Assembly: GCA_023055425.1 (NCBI GenBank)
Contig: JALGPY010000004.1
Location: 110,339,504-110,403,503, forward strand
Direction of reading: 5' to 3'
Origin: Linanthus parryae
Lineage: Eukaryota; Streptophyta; Magnoliopsida; Ericales; Polemoniaceae
DNA length: 64,000 bases
Under the pieces are notes generated by a model. That model saw nothing but the letters and a program-made list of their open reading frames with translations, did no database searches and was not told where the DNA came from. Below are positions 21,901 to 32,019 of this stretch, piece after piece. Position 1 is the stretch's first letter. Each line of letters begins with the position of its first letter. Both the position numbers and the translations under genes were made by a program.

Positions 21901-22477
21901 CTTACCTTTCACGAAATGTTGTCCAGTCTGGAAAACCCTTGAAAGTATGGACATATTCCAAAAGATTCCTCAGAAACCACATTTTAAGCCATTGTTGGCA
22001 ACCAAGGAATCTAACCGTGAAGGCTTAGCTATAGCTCACATGGTCACCTTTGCAAATATCGCAGAGTCTGCATCAAAGTTTCAAATAGATGATGACCTCA
22101 AAAACACCATAGAAGGTCATCTAGAGACACTTTCCGACTTGGAAGCTCATTGGTTCATGGTTGACCCAATAAGAGACCGTCTAAACCAGTTACTGTTGAA
22201 GAAAGAAGAGAAAGGTAAGCTTGTAGGCCGATTACAAGAAGTCCGTGCGGAGCTCGAAGTGCGTACACTTGAGAGAAGCGAAATCGATCAAGAGGTTCAG
22301 GAGCTAGATAAAAAGATTGAGGAGCTGCAAGCAAAGCTCAATTCAGCGAAATCAGCAGCTGGGAAGATTAATTCTGATATTGCTGCTATGGAGTCAGAGT
22401 TTGATGTCGCTATTCAAGAAGTTCAGAGCGCCCGGCATGATTTTGAAAAGCTAGCTTCAGCTCCTTTGTTTGCATAA
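18929..22477 (+). CDS. DUF724/AT-hook protein gene, exons to stop (unit 1)
   Basis: The C-terminal exon encodes the plant DUF724 domain: LPFTKCCPVWKTLESMDIFQ, PQKPHFKPLL, AIAHMVTFANIAE, then a long coiled coil (DRLNQLLLKKEEKGK onward) ending FEKLASAPLFA. Exons that keep frame with GT-AG sites are 18929-19122, 19697-19811, 19923-20069, 20215-20523 (or 20209), 21225-21295, 21503-21701 and 21777-22477. Exon 19697-19811 has an AT-hook (KKRGRPAKA); 20215-20523 has a basic repeat KGGPRKHKGGPRKR, so a nuclear, DNA-binding role is likely. For 21503-21701 the acceptor at 21560 gives more conserved sequence but breaks frame with the previous exon; the one at 21502 keeps it. Known DUF724 proteins usually carry N-terminal Agenet domains; none was found upstream, so the gene is either 5'-truncated or has unrecognised first exons. 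Confidence 0.8.
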
Positions 22478-22857
22478 CTTACTCTGGTCTCTTGATCTAG
22501 GCACGGCAGGGTTTGGGATTCTCATCGCCTACCGTGAAGTAATATTGATCGAGTCCAGCGTTGTGTGTGCATGTGAAATGTTGTAGTAACTCCACAGCAG
22601 AGTTGGGTTTAGCCCTACTGAGGCTTTTGAACTTGGAGTTTTGTGACTTTGTAAATTACAATTATCTGGATTGGGATGTTAATTATCTGGAGTTTAATAT
22701 CTCGGGTTGGGTATTGCCTCACTTTATGGTTAGTAACAGGTGAAAGTGTCATTTCCCAAACAGAAAGGGTGAAAATGCATTTTCATCAAACCTGAGAGGG
22801 TGCCGCTTAAACTTCATCTAGAAGTGTTATAAGTGAACTGAACGAGTTGGGAAAGCC
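22478..22857 (+). other. 3' flank of the DUF724 gene (unit 1)
   Basis: Noncoding, sharing blocks with 12764-13030 and 47854-48070, which supports an untranslated region extending to about 22730. The LINE poly(A) tail (as T on the + strand) begins at 22858. Confidence 0.6.
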
Positions 22858-22869
22858 TTTTTTTTTTAT

Positions 22870-23361
22870 GCAAGAGGATTTTCATTAATTGATAGCAGTC
22901 GTCTCCAAATCAGTTGCATCAATTTGCATTGCCCATTCGGGAATGTTTCCTAGCCAAACTGTTGTGTTCTGAATCGCAGTACCAATTTTTGCACACGCAT
23001 GAGCCATTTGGTTTGCCGTTCTCCGACACCATATGAACTTCACTCAGACGAAAAGACCGACCCATTTTTTTGCAATCATGAACCAGCATACCGTAAGTGG
23101 TTGGGTCAGCAATTACTTCTTCGCAGTTTACGTCATTGACAAGCTTTTGATAATCCGATTCCACCTCCACATCTAGGAAACCCAGTCTTCACGCAAGTCC
23201 AATCGCTTCTCGCATCGCCCATGTCTCCACTACTCGGGCTGTTGCCAAACCTCGCACTGGGCTCGCCATTGCCGCAACAAAACGACCTGATGAGTCACGT
23301 AGTACCACCCCCAGAGCACCTTCCTGCTCTTCTTCCTTTCACGCCGCATCCGTATTTACTT
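22870..23361 (-). pseudogene. LINE RNase H domain (unit 1)
   Basis: The minus-strand frame at 23170-22919 starts MEVESDYQKLVNDVN. After a frame break it continues in another frame as ANQMAHACAKIGTAI, the C-terminal RNase H signature of plant LINEs (RVT_3 type). Further RNase H sequence extends to about 23360 through another break. Confidence 0.75.
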
Positions 23362-24255
23362 TCACTCTTCCCTCTGGCGGCCGAACCCATCCCTCGACAG
23401 CTGAACCAGATTGTTGTCGGACTGGCCTTGAGCAATCAGATTGGCAGCCGATTTCAACAAATCCTTCTCAGCCATTTGATTTTGAACTTGCTGAATTACT
23501 TCATTCTCGTCCCATTGTTGTCCTTCGAAGAGTCGTAGGTTTCGGCAGCGCCACAATACCCATATCGCCGTTGTGAAGATAGTTCTCTTAGCTACTGGAA
23601 GCTGAAGAGATAGCTCAACAAACTCCTTGATCGTAGGAATCTTCTTATGAAGCGAATCCGGTCCCAATAAATTCTCCCATACTCTTTTAGTCTTTTTGCA
23701 CTTCATGAAAATGTGAGTTTCAGTTTCCTCACCTTGCCCACACCATGAACAAAAGACCGGGACATCAATTCCACGTCGAGCCAGATTGTATCTTGTCGGC
23801 AGAGACTCATGAAACACTCGCCAAACTGTGAACATGGCACTTCTTGGGACATCCAAATTCCATAAATTAGCAATCACACTTGCTTTCTTCCGACTCGTTT
23901 GACTGTCTCCTTCCTTAGACAGCTCCTCTAATCTTAGCTCTTTTGCAACATAATATCCTGATTTAACCGTATACACACCTTCTTTATTGAAAACCCATAC
24001 CCAAGAATCATCCTGTTCAGTCGTGTGTAGAATAATGGAACCAATCGCCATGGCATCAACGACATTCGGCATTTCCCCGATACGATCCTCATCCCATTGC
24101 TTTGTATGTGAATTAATCAATGAATTAACCATTAAATACTCACTGCCTTGTCTTGGTGTCACCACTTTGAATGAACTTGGTCGCGGTATCCAACGATCCT
24201 GAAAAATGTTCACCGAGCGTCCGTTATCAATTCGCTTATAAAGCCCTCGTTCCAA
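23362..24255 (-). pseudogene. LINE zf-RVT region, longest open piece (unit 1)
   Basis: The frame of 297 codons begins MERGLYKRIDNGRSVNIFQDRW, a common opening of the zf-RVT region, carries FNKEGVYTVKSGYYVAKEL and CSWCGQGEETETHIFMKC, and ends near the RNase H linker. The upstream and downstream parts of the protein are out of frame. Confidence 0.88.
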
Positions 24256-24855
24256 AACCGTCCGTCCCTCTAAAATAACTCTCTACACTTGTGATGGGTT
24301 GTTCCCCAATCGAGCCTCCATAAAGCACTTATCTCGATAATATTTGTTCTTCAACACAAGAGAAACTAAGGAGTTTGGATTATTTAAAATCCGCCACCCT
24401 TCCTTTGCTAGCATCACCAAGTTAAAAGATTGAAAGTTCCTAAACCCCAGCCCCAACTGATGTTTCGGTTTCTTCATCTTCTCCCATGCGACCCAACTAA
24501 TCCCCTTCTCCTTTCCGTGGCGTTTCCATCAAAATAGCCGGATCAACTTTTCAATTTGGTCGCAAAGCGATATTGGAAGCAAAAAACAAGAGAATAGCTT
24601 GGATAACAGCTTTAACTAAAAAAAAAATTACCTGGAGCTGACAGAAATTTCTCATCCCACCCATGTACCCTTGCACTTATTCGCTCCAACATGCTCGAAA
24701 ACTGCGCCGTTTTTGACCGTCCAATTCTGGTTGGGAGCCCAAGTATTTGTCGAAAAATTGGACGCACTGAACCCCTAGTGGTTGACATAACTCTGCTTGA
24801 TACTCCTACGAGACATAGCTAGAGACCTCGCCGCTGATTTCTGTAAATTTATTTT

Positions 24856-25520
24856 CTAACCCGAAGCCAGCTCGTAATCATGTAACAGCGTTATTAAACC
24901 AGAAATATCCTCTTTAGTAGCTTTTGTGAAAAAGATGCTATCATCAGTAAATAGAAGATGCGAAATTGACGGCCCCCCTCTCGACGCTTTTATCGAGGTG
25001 ATAGCTTTATTAAAACCAGCTTTGACCAAAGAGTGCAGCAAACCTTCTGTACAAAGTAGAAAATTATACAGTGAAATGGGGAAACCTTGACGTAAACTGC
25101 GTTGGGGCGTGATGTCTCCCATAATTTCGCCGTTACGGATGAAAGCAAAATTAACCGAAGTGATGAAGCCCATAATCAGCCCAATAAACCTCGACGTAAG
25201 CCCAATTTTTGTCATAATCGCACGCAAATAGTTCCACTCCACCTATCATAAGCCTTACTGATATTCCCCTTTAAAGCCAGAAATCGTGTTCTCCCTTTCA
25301 TTCGCGTAGTCATGGTATGAATCACCTCATAAGTAACAACAATATTGTCGGATATAAGCCGCCCCGGCACAAAGGCACTCTGACAGGGTGAAGTAATACT
25401 ATTCAAAATTGCTTTCAGTCTATTTGATATAGTCTTCGCAATAATTTTATAAATTACCGTGCTAAGACTAATTGGCCTGTAATCCCTTGGTATTCTGGGA
25501 TGTTTTACCTTCGGAATCAA
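24856..25520 (-). pseudogene. LINE reverse transcriptase (unit 1)
   Basis: Two overlapping frames (25520-25212 and 25242-24856) give IPKVKHPRIPRDYRPISLST, CQSAFVPGRLISDNIVVTYE, then LRQGFPISLYNFLLCTEGL and HLLFTDDSIFFTKA. FTDD replaces the more usual FADD. A frameshift around 25212-25242 (near GNISKAYDRW) breaks the palm domain. Confidence 0.9.
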
Positions 25521-25541
25521 AACAATGTGTTTTGTTGAATT

Positions 25542-26937
25542 TTATGACATCCGCGCCGTTGTTGAGAACATCCAGACACGATTCTGTAATCTGCTCGCAA
25601 ATCTGTGGCCAAAATTGTTGATAAAAACCGGTGGAAAACCGTCCTCCCCCAGGGATTTATACGGTCCCATTGACTTCAAGGCTTCCCACAATTCATTCGG
25701 GGTGAAGGGGGCATCCATAGCCTCTCTCTGTTGCTGCGAAACTGAGCACGAAACGCCTCCAACAATGGATTCGATTTGCGATGCTGTGGGTGTTTGAGAA
25801 GAAAAAAGATCCGAGAAATATATTTGAAAAATGTCTAAGACCTGTTCTTTACCTTCCACCCATGTTCCATCCCCTTCTTCTAAGCCGAAAATCAAATTGC
25901 GTCATCGACGCGCCGATGCTTTATTGTGAAAAAAACGAGTGTTTTTATCTCCGTAGGTAAGCCAATTGACGCGAGAGCGCTGAAACCATTTGATTTCCTC
26001 TTCCCTCAACACTCCATCATAGGCCACACGAAGCTGCTGAGTTTCTGCAATCACTTGCTCGGATTGATACAAGCCCTAAAAGTACTGTAATTGCCTCTGG
26101 ATCTCCTTTAGTCGGGCTGACGTAGCCCCAACCACAGTACTGCTCCATACTGGCAATTTGGTGGCTGTTGTTTGAGATTAGTCACCACACTCGATCCCTT
26201 ACCCCTCCAGCATGATTCAATAATATCCCGGACACCCTGATGTTCCATCCACGAGGCCTTGAAGGTGAAGCTCCTATTTGAGCTTCGGAGACATTCCTCG
26301 AATCTTGGATCCATATTTAGCCGTAGTGGCGTGTGATCCGAAGTTGTATTGACAAGATTCGTGACTCTTGCACCCGGACATATCCATCCATTCACGAGTA
26401 GCCACAAATCTATCAAGGCGTTCTCTTATCGAATGCACCCCTCCTTGATTATTTGACCAAGTAAACTTCAAATCCGCACACCGAAGATCATGTAAATCGT
26501 TTCGATGTAGCGTTTGAATGAAGGGAGACAGCCGCGAGAAAGGAATAAAATTACCTCCTTATTTTTCATCATTAGTCAAAACGGCGTTAAAGTCTCCCCC
26601 AATACACCATTGTTTAACACTTGGAATTCGAAGGCATCAATTCACGTTCAAGTATGAGTACGTTCCGATGCCACCAGATCCTCATAAATCCCGTGAAATG
26701 CCAAGACAAGCCGAAAGCATGATTTTTCATTAAAGCATCAATATGAAAACATGACGAAGACAAAACAGACACTGACAAATAATGATCCCAAAGAAGGGCT
26801 AGACCTCCTCTACGACCACGACCACGACAATTGACATACGACTTCGCACGGAAATTACATCGAACACGAATACGATCCATCTCCCAAATTTTCTTCTTTG
26901 TCTCCATAATAAACATTAAACTAGGCCGCTCCCTCAA
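25542..26937 (-). pseudogene. LINE endonuclease to RT linker (unit 1)
   Basis: Fragments at 26937-26614 (FIMETK, RRGGLALLWDH), 26471-26274 (FTWSNNQGGVHSIRERLDRF), 26416-26108 (TTSDHTPLRL) and 25895-25542 (DLFSSQTPTASQIE) together cover the APE-type endonuclease and the spacer before RT. Each is separated from the next by a stop or frameshift. Confidence 0.85.
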
Positions 26938-26975
26938 AACGAGTTTGCGAAAAGCACAGAGCGCACAAGGGTTAC

Positions 26976-26980
26976 CCTAC
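26976..26980. repeat. Target site duplication CCTAC, left copy
   Basis: CCTAC precedes the Athila left LTR and is repeated at 40122-40126. The empty sites read GGTTACCCTACCCTCG at 4861-4876 and 61912-61927, with one CCTAC. Confidence 0.95.
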
Positions 26981-27975
26981 TGACAGCGTAAACTATCTGC
27001 TTTTTCGCAAGTGTACGATCAAGTAGTATAGAGTATGCAATTGCGACTCTGGTTGTCGAACCCACGAGAACAGTTTAGGTTTTTGCTAATCAGAATCAGA
27101 ATAAGACACAAAGTTTGTAAAAAGGAGGAAGGTTTGAGATTTGATTATACTAAATTATAGTAAATAAAAACAGTAAAAAGACTTATTTTATTTTTCTGCT
27201 GAATATTTTGCTGAAATTGTTGTAGTTGTAAAAGTCGATAATTCTAAAAATCTAGATTCCAGGATCCCCTAGGGTTACTTTCCAGCTTCCATAGTTTATT
27301 CGATTTCAGAACACACAGTGGTTTTGTTTATGCCAGCATACCAATAGTACAATCTCCTCTCGGTCTCATGCACTTATCACTCGACTGCAGATTTTCGGGT
27401 CCTCTCGGTCCACCTAAATCTGCAGGTTCGTTCTAAGTCTGCTAGGGTTACAGGTTCTCCTCTCGGTCTCCCCCTAAACGTCTAACAGTTGGTCTAATGC
27501 TTCTGGGCTAGTCCCCTGATTCTCTTCACCTCTCGGTCCATCAAGGCAGAGTACTAAATCCTGTCTTTTCTTCCTAACATTCACTGGTCACTCTCGCGCA
27601 CCAGATCCTGTCTGTAACACTCCTGGGTGATCAGGCCATTCATGTATGTAAATAAAATCAAAGACAGAATAATAAACAAACCATCTGTATTAAGACTTAG
27701 CTAGCCATGCATCTGAAAATCAAAACATCCAAGTCTGCTGAATTCATAAACCCTAGGTTCACCGAGAACCTAGGCAAAAGGTCTAGCTAGCTTGCATTAT
27801 TAAAAGACAATGTTTCATAAAAAGAGAAAAGATCAAACTAGTTATTTCTGAAGATACTGGAAAACTGCTCCAATCCTGCTCTGCTCCAACTCCTGGCTGC
27901 TGTGAAACTGGCTGCTGATGATGATGGTAGCTGTGGTATGCCTTCGTAACCCTAAAACAGTGCTGGGACACCTCC

Positions 27976-27983
27976 TTTTATAT
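27976..27983 (-). promoter_or_regulatory. TATA box of the Athila LTR (3' LTR copy)
   Basis: The minus strand reads ATATAAAA followed by GGAGG. It lies 83 bp downstream (element sense) of the nearest dyad, which starts at 28067. The copy in the 5' LTR, at 39401-39408, would drive the genomic transcript. Confidence 0.7.
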
Positions 27984-28066
27984 TGCCACAGTCTCCAAAA
28001 CTGATGCACGAAATTCCTGTTTTACCCTCGAAAAGATCCGTCCTGGAAGATTCTGGAACAAGTCTG

Positions 28067-28404
28067 TGCGTTCAAACGCACTTTCCTGCGTACGAACGCA
28101 GTGCGTATGAACGCACACCCCCCCTGCGTATGAACGCAGTACTTAGTCAATTTCCTCTTCTGGCTCCTGAACCCATGCGTTTGAACGCAGCTCCTCTGCG
28201 TATGAACGCACCCCTTGGTCGTTTCTTCTCCTGAGTGTTGAGCCCTGCGTATGAACGCACAACCTGCGTTTGAACGCAGGACTTAGTTTTTTCTGCGCTT
28301 TTGGTCTCTGCCTCCTGCGTATGAACGCACACCTTAGCCAAATTCTGCCATTTTTCCTGCTGCCTGCCTTGTGCGTTTGAACGCAGCTTCTGCGTTTGAA
28401 CGCA
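28067..28404 (-). repeat. Array of 11 TGCGT-N4-ACGCA dyads in U3 (3' LTR copy)
   Basis: Sites start at 28067, 28087, 28102, 28125, 28176, 28197, 28246, 28265, 28316, 28372 and 28391. Cores are TTTGAA, TATGAA, TTCAAA or TACGAA inside constant TGCG/CGCA arms. Most are paired at 19-21 bp, and pairs are followed on the + strand by CTTAGT or CTTGGT a few bases later. All lie upstream of the TATA box in element sense. Confidence 0.93.
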
Positions 28405-28696
28405 CAACTTAGTCATTTTTCCTCCTTTTTCTGCCCAGCTCTCCTGATACGCTGCCTCCAATCCAAGTCAATCTCATGCATTTTTCCGGCACCTGTTACC
28501 TGCACATAACACGCACCCGCGATCATATCCAACAAACAAAAGTATGCATAAAATTACTCAAATTTTGCAATCATGATATATAAATCTCTGTCCCGTATCA
28601 GGTGGAAAATAAGCTGAAAATGGCCAAACTCAACTCTCACAGGGTTAAAACCAATGGTAAAAAGATGTCCCAGACTAATACATTTTCAGGCTGTCA

Positions 28697-28712
28697 AAAT
28701 ACCCCCACACTT
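28697..28712 (-). other. Polypurine tract of the Athila-like element
   Basis: In element sense AGTGTGGGGGTATTT precedes the 3' LTR start TGACAGCC. It primes plus-strand synthesis in this family. The same 11-mer AGTGTGGGGGT recurs at 30004-30014 and 31860-31870. Confidence 0.8.
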
Positions 28713-30003
28713 ACTTCTGCTCGTCCCGAGCAGACCCTTGCATACTGTCCTGCAGACCCAATTTTTGCATACTTTAATTTGCATACTTCCCCTCTGTCAC
28801 AGATTCAAGACACAGACCAAAACACTCGATAGATACTGACGCAGATACAGAATACACAAACTGACTCAAGACGCAACTAAATTTTTTTTTTTTTTTTTTT
28901 TTTTTTTTATATATATTTTCTGAAATTGGGCAACCTCTCTATCATAAACTGAAATCATCAAATCCTCACAAGCTTATTTCGAAATTTCACACACACAGCA
29001 AGAAATGATATAAACTGATCCTATGCACAAATTCACTAAGGTATCCCCAAACATCCACCAAACCAACCAAGACAAGGCACGTCTTTTGACTTTGAGGGTC
29101 CAGGCATCTTTAGTCAACAGATAGTTTTTCTTCGCCAAGTCATTTGAGGTTTTCAGACCCTCTTAGCCGTTATTGCGTTTGATTAGCAAATTGTCCCATT
29201 GCTGGGAGACACAACTCCTGTGTAATACGGCTTGACTTTAATTTCCCTCCTAAGCTCCAAATTGGATTGAATCCAAATTTTCCATGTGAATGGAAGCACA
29301 TTACGTTGTTTCTCCTTTAAGCACAAAATATTATTATTTTTTTTTTTTTCAAACTGTTTTTTTTTTTTTTTCATAATCCCCTCTGTTTTTACAACGGTGC
29401 AGTGGAGCGTTAGGAGTGTAGGCTTTTTAGGATTTTCTCTCGGAACCACCTTAAGGGATGGTGGTGTACATTCTACAACTTCGCTTAGGCTACAGATTTG
29501 TACCACATAAAACCGACTCAACACGAAGGTCCACCCCAGATTCCAAGAGTCCACTAGTTTCTACGGGAAACAGAATATTCAACTATCTAAAGACCGAATC
29601 TGCCTAGCACACTAGAGAAGTCAAAAGTATGCCTGTATCTACTTCCACATTCCTGAATACCCGGGATAGCCTGTCGTGAAAATTGTGCACAAAATACTAA
29701 AATTTGAGGTATCCCTGCTACGGTGCTTCCTACTCTAATAAGCTCTTTCATTGGACTCTCTTCAGTTTCTAGGTCCTAAGTTGCCCTTTCTCAAAAATTA
29801 TTTATTAATTTTCCCTATTTATTTTATATTTTTTTTTTTTTTTTTTTTTTTTTATATTTATTTTTTTTTTTCATGCAAGGTCAGAAAGATTGGTGGGTAG
29901 ACTCAAAAATTAAAAAACGTGCTGACTCAAAAATGAAAATAAAAATAAAAATAAAATTGACCAAAATATGCTGACATGGCTATGCAGGAGGACACGATTC
30001 CCC
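28713..30003 (-). other. Long noncoding stretch between ORF3 and the 3' LTR
   Basis: No coding potential was found. It contains long T runs on the + strand (A runs in element sense) at about 28881-28908, 29337-29351, 29358-29372, 29829-29853 and 29861-29871. Such A-rich 3' regions are common in Athila elements. Confidence 0.6.
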
Positions 30004-30014
30004 ACCCCCACACT
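30004..30014 (-). other. Internal purine-tract-like motif just after ORF3
   Basis: AGTGTGGGGGT (element sense) is identical to the core of the 3' purine tract at 28701-28711. It lies 23 bp after the ORF3 stop codon. Confidence 0.6.
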
Positions 30015-30037
30015 AGAGGTGGCGCGTCCTCGCGACT

Positions 30038-31732
30038 CTACTGATCTGGTCGGTAACTCGAATCTGTGTTCTCCGGAGTAGACTGGTCAGTCGGCTCGGG
30101 AGATGGTGAAGGGGTGCGCCCTCTGGCGCGCTTCCTCGCAGCATGGCGTGCTGCGGCAGCGGTACCAGCGTGGCTGGCACCGGGATGGGCACTGCTGGCC
30201 CCTGGGTCTGCATGATCTCTCCTAGGTGGGTACTGGGTACCGGGTCTGCCGGGGTCACCGACACTGTCTCCATGTTCCGGGCTCGGTGTGGGGTCATGGC
30301 CAGAGAAGCTATCAAATGGCCGGCTATCCTCCATTGTCCAACTTGGACAATTATCACTAGAATAGCGGGCTGGAAAGTTAAACTGCCTACCACGCATGTT
30401 ACTCTGAATTTCAGCGAGTGCCGACTCATGAGCTCTCATGGCGGCTGTGTGGGCGTGGTAGATATGCTTCTGAGTCTTAAACAATTTGCCAAGACCCCTG
30501 GCCATTTTCTTGACAGTCTTTACCAGGTAGTTTTGTACTTTTTCTTGGGCCTTAATTTTCTTTCTGACCCACTCCTCATGCTCAGTCCTCTCCAGGCGCC
30601 CAAAAGAGCTGCGCCTGGCCCCTCTGCTAGACTGCCCCAAGTCAGGGTCGTGCTGCCTGTGTTCGCTGGAACTGGCAGAACGGGGCAGTGGGAAGGGTCC
30701 TGGTAAAGCTGGTAAACCCCCATCAGTGGGAGGAGGCGGTGGTGGCATGCCACCACCCCCACCCTGAGGTGGAACAACATCATCATCATCATCCACTTGG
30801 ACATATTCAGGAGGCCCGTGAATAGCCTCCTCCAGCGCACATCTCATGTTCTTGTACTTGCGTACTTGAACAGGTCGAATGTCTCTCAGCTCGCCAGGAA
30901 TGACTACAAGATAATCCTGCGCCATTTTTGTCAACATCCCCAGAAGACCCAAACCCTTCTTGCTATGGGTCTCCTTCCGTTCCCGGAAAAACTCACAGAT
31001 AATTTCCGGGAGGCTCACAGGCTCACGAGCCATCAAACAGTAAACAAGCAGGGCAATATTATAATCAATGTGGGTAAAGTGTTTTATACCCACAATTCTG
31101 TTGTTCACCCACTCTGTCCACCATTTCGCCTCTCGGATCAGGTAGGTCGATGGCAGTTTCCGGTAGGAAGGACTCCTCTCAGGGTGGTACCAGACAGCGC
31201 CGGGGACACCAGCACACAGGGTGGTCAGGATCTGCTCACTCAACTGCTCTGATGGATGACGTCTCAGTTCCTGGAACTGACAGTCATCCAACACCAACTC
31301 TAGACCCAGACTCTCTCGGATACTCTCTGGGGTGATTCGAATCCATCTCTTTCTGCAGTAAATCCAGTCAATTGACTGGACTTCACTGTTCATGCACTGC
31401 TGGAGATTGCTGTAAATCTCCTTAGCCAGCACAGAACTGACCCGCAGATTGGGAAACCCAGTAAACAAATCCCCAAACTGATCCTGCCCTGTAAACTCAA
31501 ACAATTCGTCCCCCATGGCTACCCTATCACGTGGAAAGGTCCTCTCAGCGGGTATGTCATACCGAATCTTTTTGTCTTGCAAATAGAAACGGTGAGCCTC
31601 CATGTTAACAAACCTATGGTCGCAGAAATAGTTAGGCCTAAGCAGACGGCAATCTATGATGTTCAATGGTGCAATAGCCCTATCCGGCCTCATGAAAGGT
31701 TGATCCACCTCCATTTCAGATTCAAACAGCAA
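30038..31732 (-). CDS. Athila ORF3 in env position, plant transposon-protein type (564 aa)
   Basis: The frame is uninterrupted between pol and the 3' LTR. Residues about 35-290 resemble the conserved domain found in the third ORF of Athila-like elements: FPNLRVSSVLAKEIYSNL, WIRITPESIRESLGLEL, HIDYNIALLVYCLM, then GMLTKMAQDY. Next come an acidic run (VDDDDD, about 314-318), a glycine/proline stretch (about 324-335), a basic helical region (about 385-450) and a serine/proline/alanine-rich tail. I see no signal peptide, no clear transmembrane segment and no glycoprotein-like layout, so the position is env-like but the sequence is not. Its own promoter is suggested by the dyad array and TATA box upstream. 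Confidence 0.85.
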   Translation of the reverse strand: MLFESEMEVDQPFMRPDRAIAPLNIIDCRLLRPNYFCDHRFVNMEAHRFYLQDKKIRYDIPAERTFPRDRVAMGDELFEFTGQDQFGDLFTGFPNLRVSSVLAKEIYSNLQQCMNSEVQSIDWIYCRKRWIRITPESIRESLGLELVLDDCQFQELRRHPSEQLSEQILTTLCAGVPGAVWYHPERSPSYRKLPSTYLIREAKWWTEWVNNRIVGIKHFTHIDYNIALLVYCLMAREPVSLPEIICEFFRERKETHSKKGLGLLGMLTKMAQDYLVVIPGELRDIRPVQVRKYKNMRCALEEAIHGPPEYVQVDDDDDVVPPQGGGGGMPPPPPPTDGGLPALPGPFPLPRSASSSEHRQHDPDLGQSSRGARRSSFGRLERTEHEEWVRKKIKAQEKVQNYLVKTVKKMARGLGKLFKTQKHIYHAHTAAMRAHESALAEIQSNMRGRQFNFPARYSSDNCPSWTMEDSRPFDSFSGHDPTPSPEHGDSVGDPGRPGTQYPPRRDHADPGASSAHPGASHAGTAAAARHAARKRARGRTPSPSPEPTDQSTPENTDSSYRPDQ

Positions 31733-31859
31733 AAATTGAAAATATGCAGAGAGAATGAAAGGATAGAACCTGGGTACCCGGAGTGAATCTTACGGGTACA
31801 GATCTGGAAATATCTCTCTGAGATGAATCTGTTGATGTTTGAATCGGCAGATTTGGATC

Positions 31860-31870
31860 ACCCCCACACT
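31860..31870 (-). other. Internal purine-tract-like motif before ORF3
   Basis: AGTGTGGGGGT in element sense, the same 11-mer as at 28701 and 30004, lies about 130 bp upstream of the ORF3 ATG. With the copy at 30004 it brackets ORF3. Confidence 0.6.
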
Positions 31871-32019
31871 GTTCCTGACCTTCTGGCGGTGCTGCGGTGG
31901 TCGTCGGAGGCTGCTGGCGGCGGACTGCTCTGGCGGCTGCTAGGGCAGAGAGAATTTTCTAGAGAGAGAGTTGAAAACTGGAAGACTTGTGTGGAAATGA
32001 GTCACTGTCATCCGTACAG

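Larger units (their letters stand above)
14096..26980. repeat. Near-identical tandem duplicate, left copy (part of unit 1)
   Basis: This segment matches 49037-61922 almost base for base. Differences I noted are 17872 (T/A), a 1-bp indel near 18025, 20278 (C/G), and one base each near 25006 and 26258. It contains the spacer, MITE, DUF724 gene and most of the LINE. Left of 14096 the two units differ every few tens of bases. Confidence 0.92.
22858..26980 (-). mobile_element. L1-like LINE, 3' and central part, split by the Athila insertion (unit 1)
   Basis: The minus-strand element ends at a T run (22858-22868; poly(A) in element sense) and includes RNase H, zf-RVT, RT and endonuclease. Its 5' part continues at 40127-40697 beyond the Athila element. 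Multiple frame breaks show that it was already dead before the Athila element entered. It lies about 380 bp after the DUF724 stop codon, in opposite orientation. Confidence 0.92.
26981..28696 (-). mobile_element. 3' LTR of the Athila-like element (left copy)
   Basis: On the + strand it runs from TGACAGCG to GGCTGTCA, so 7 bp are inverted at the termini. It differs from the right LTR at one base that I can see (28093, C against T). U3 lies at the right, with dyads at 28067-28404 and a TATA box at 27976-27983. Confidence 0.95.

Noticed and set aside
21517..21954. 145-codon minus-strand frame (and its copy at 56459-56896)
   Set aside because: It overlaps DUF724 exons in antisense and has no recognisable domain.
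23221..23538. 105-codon + strand frame (copy at 58163-58480)
   Set aside because: Antisense to the LINE RNase H/zf-RVT region; no independent support.
28147..28461. Open frames with repeated VQTQ, RSNA or RLNA peptides across the dyad arrays (also 32075-32813, 39572-39886, 10374-10767, 45529-46053)
   Set aside because: The peptide repeats are just translations of the 14-bp dyads in several frames and on both strands; no independent coding signal.
30143..30706. 187-codon + strand frame opposite ORF3
   Set aside because: Antisense shadow of ORF3 in a GC-rich stretch; no domain and the minus-strand frame is longer and conserved in type.
30038..31732. Retroviral-type envelope protein
   Set aside because: Position fits, but no signal peptide, cleavage region or membrane anchor was visible.
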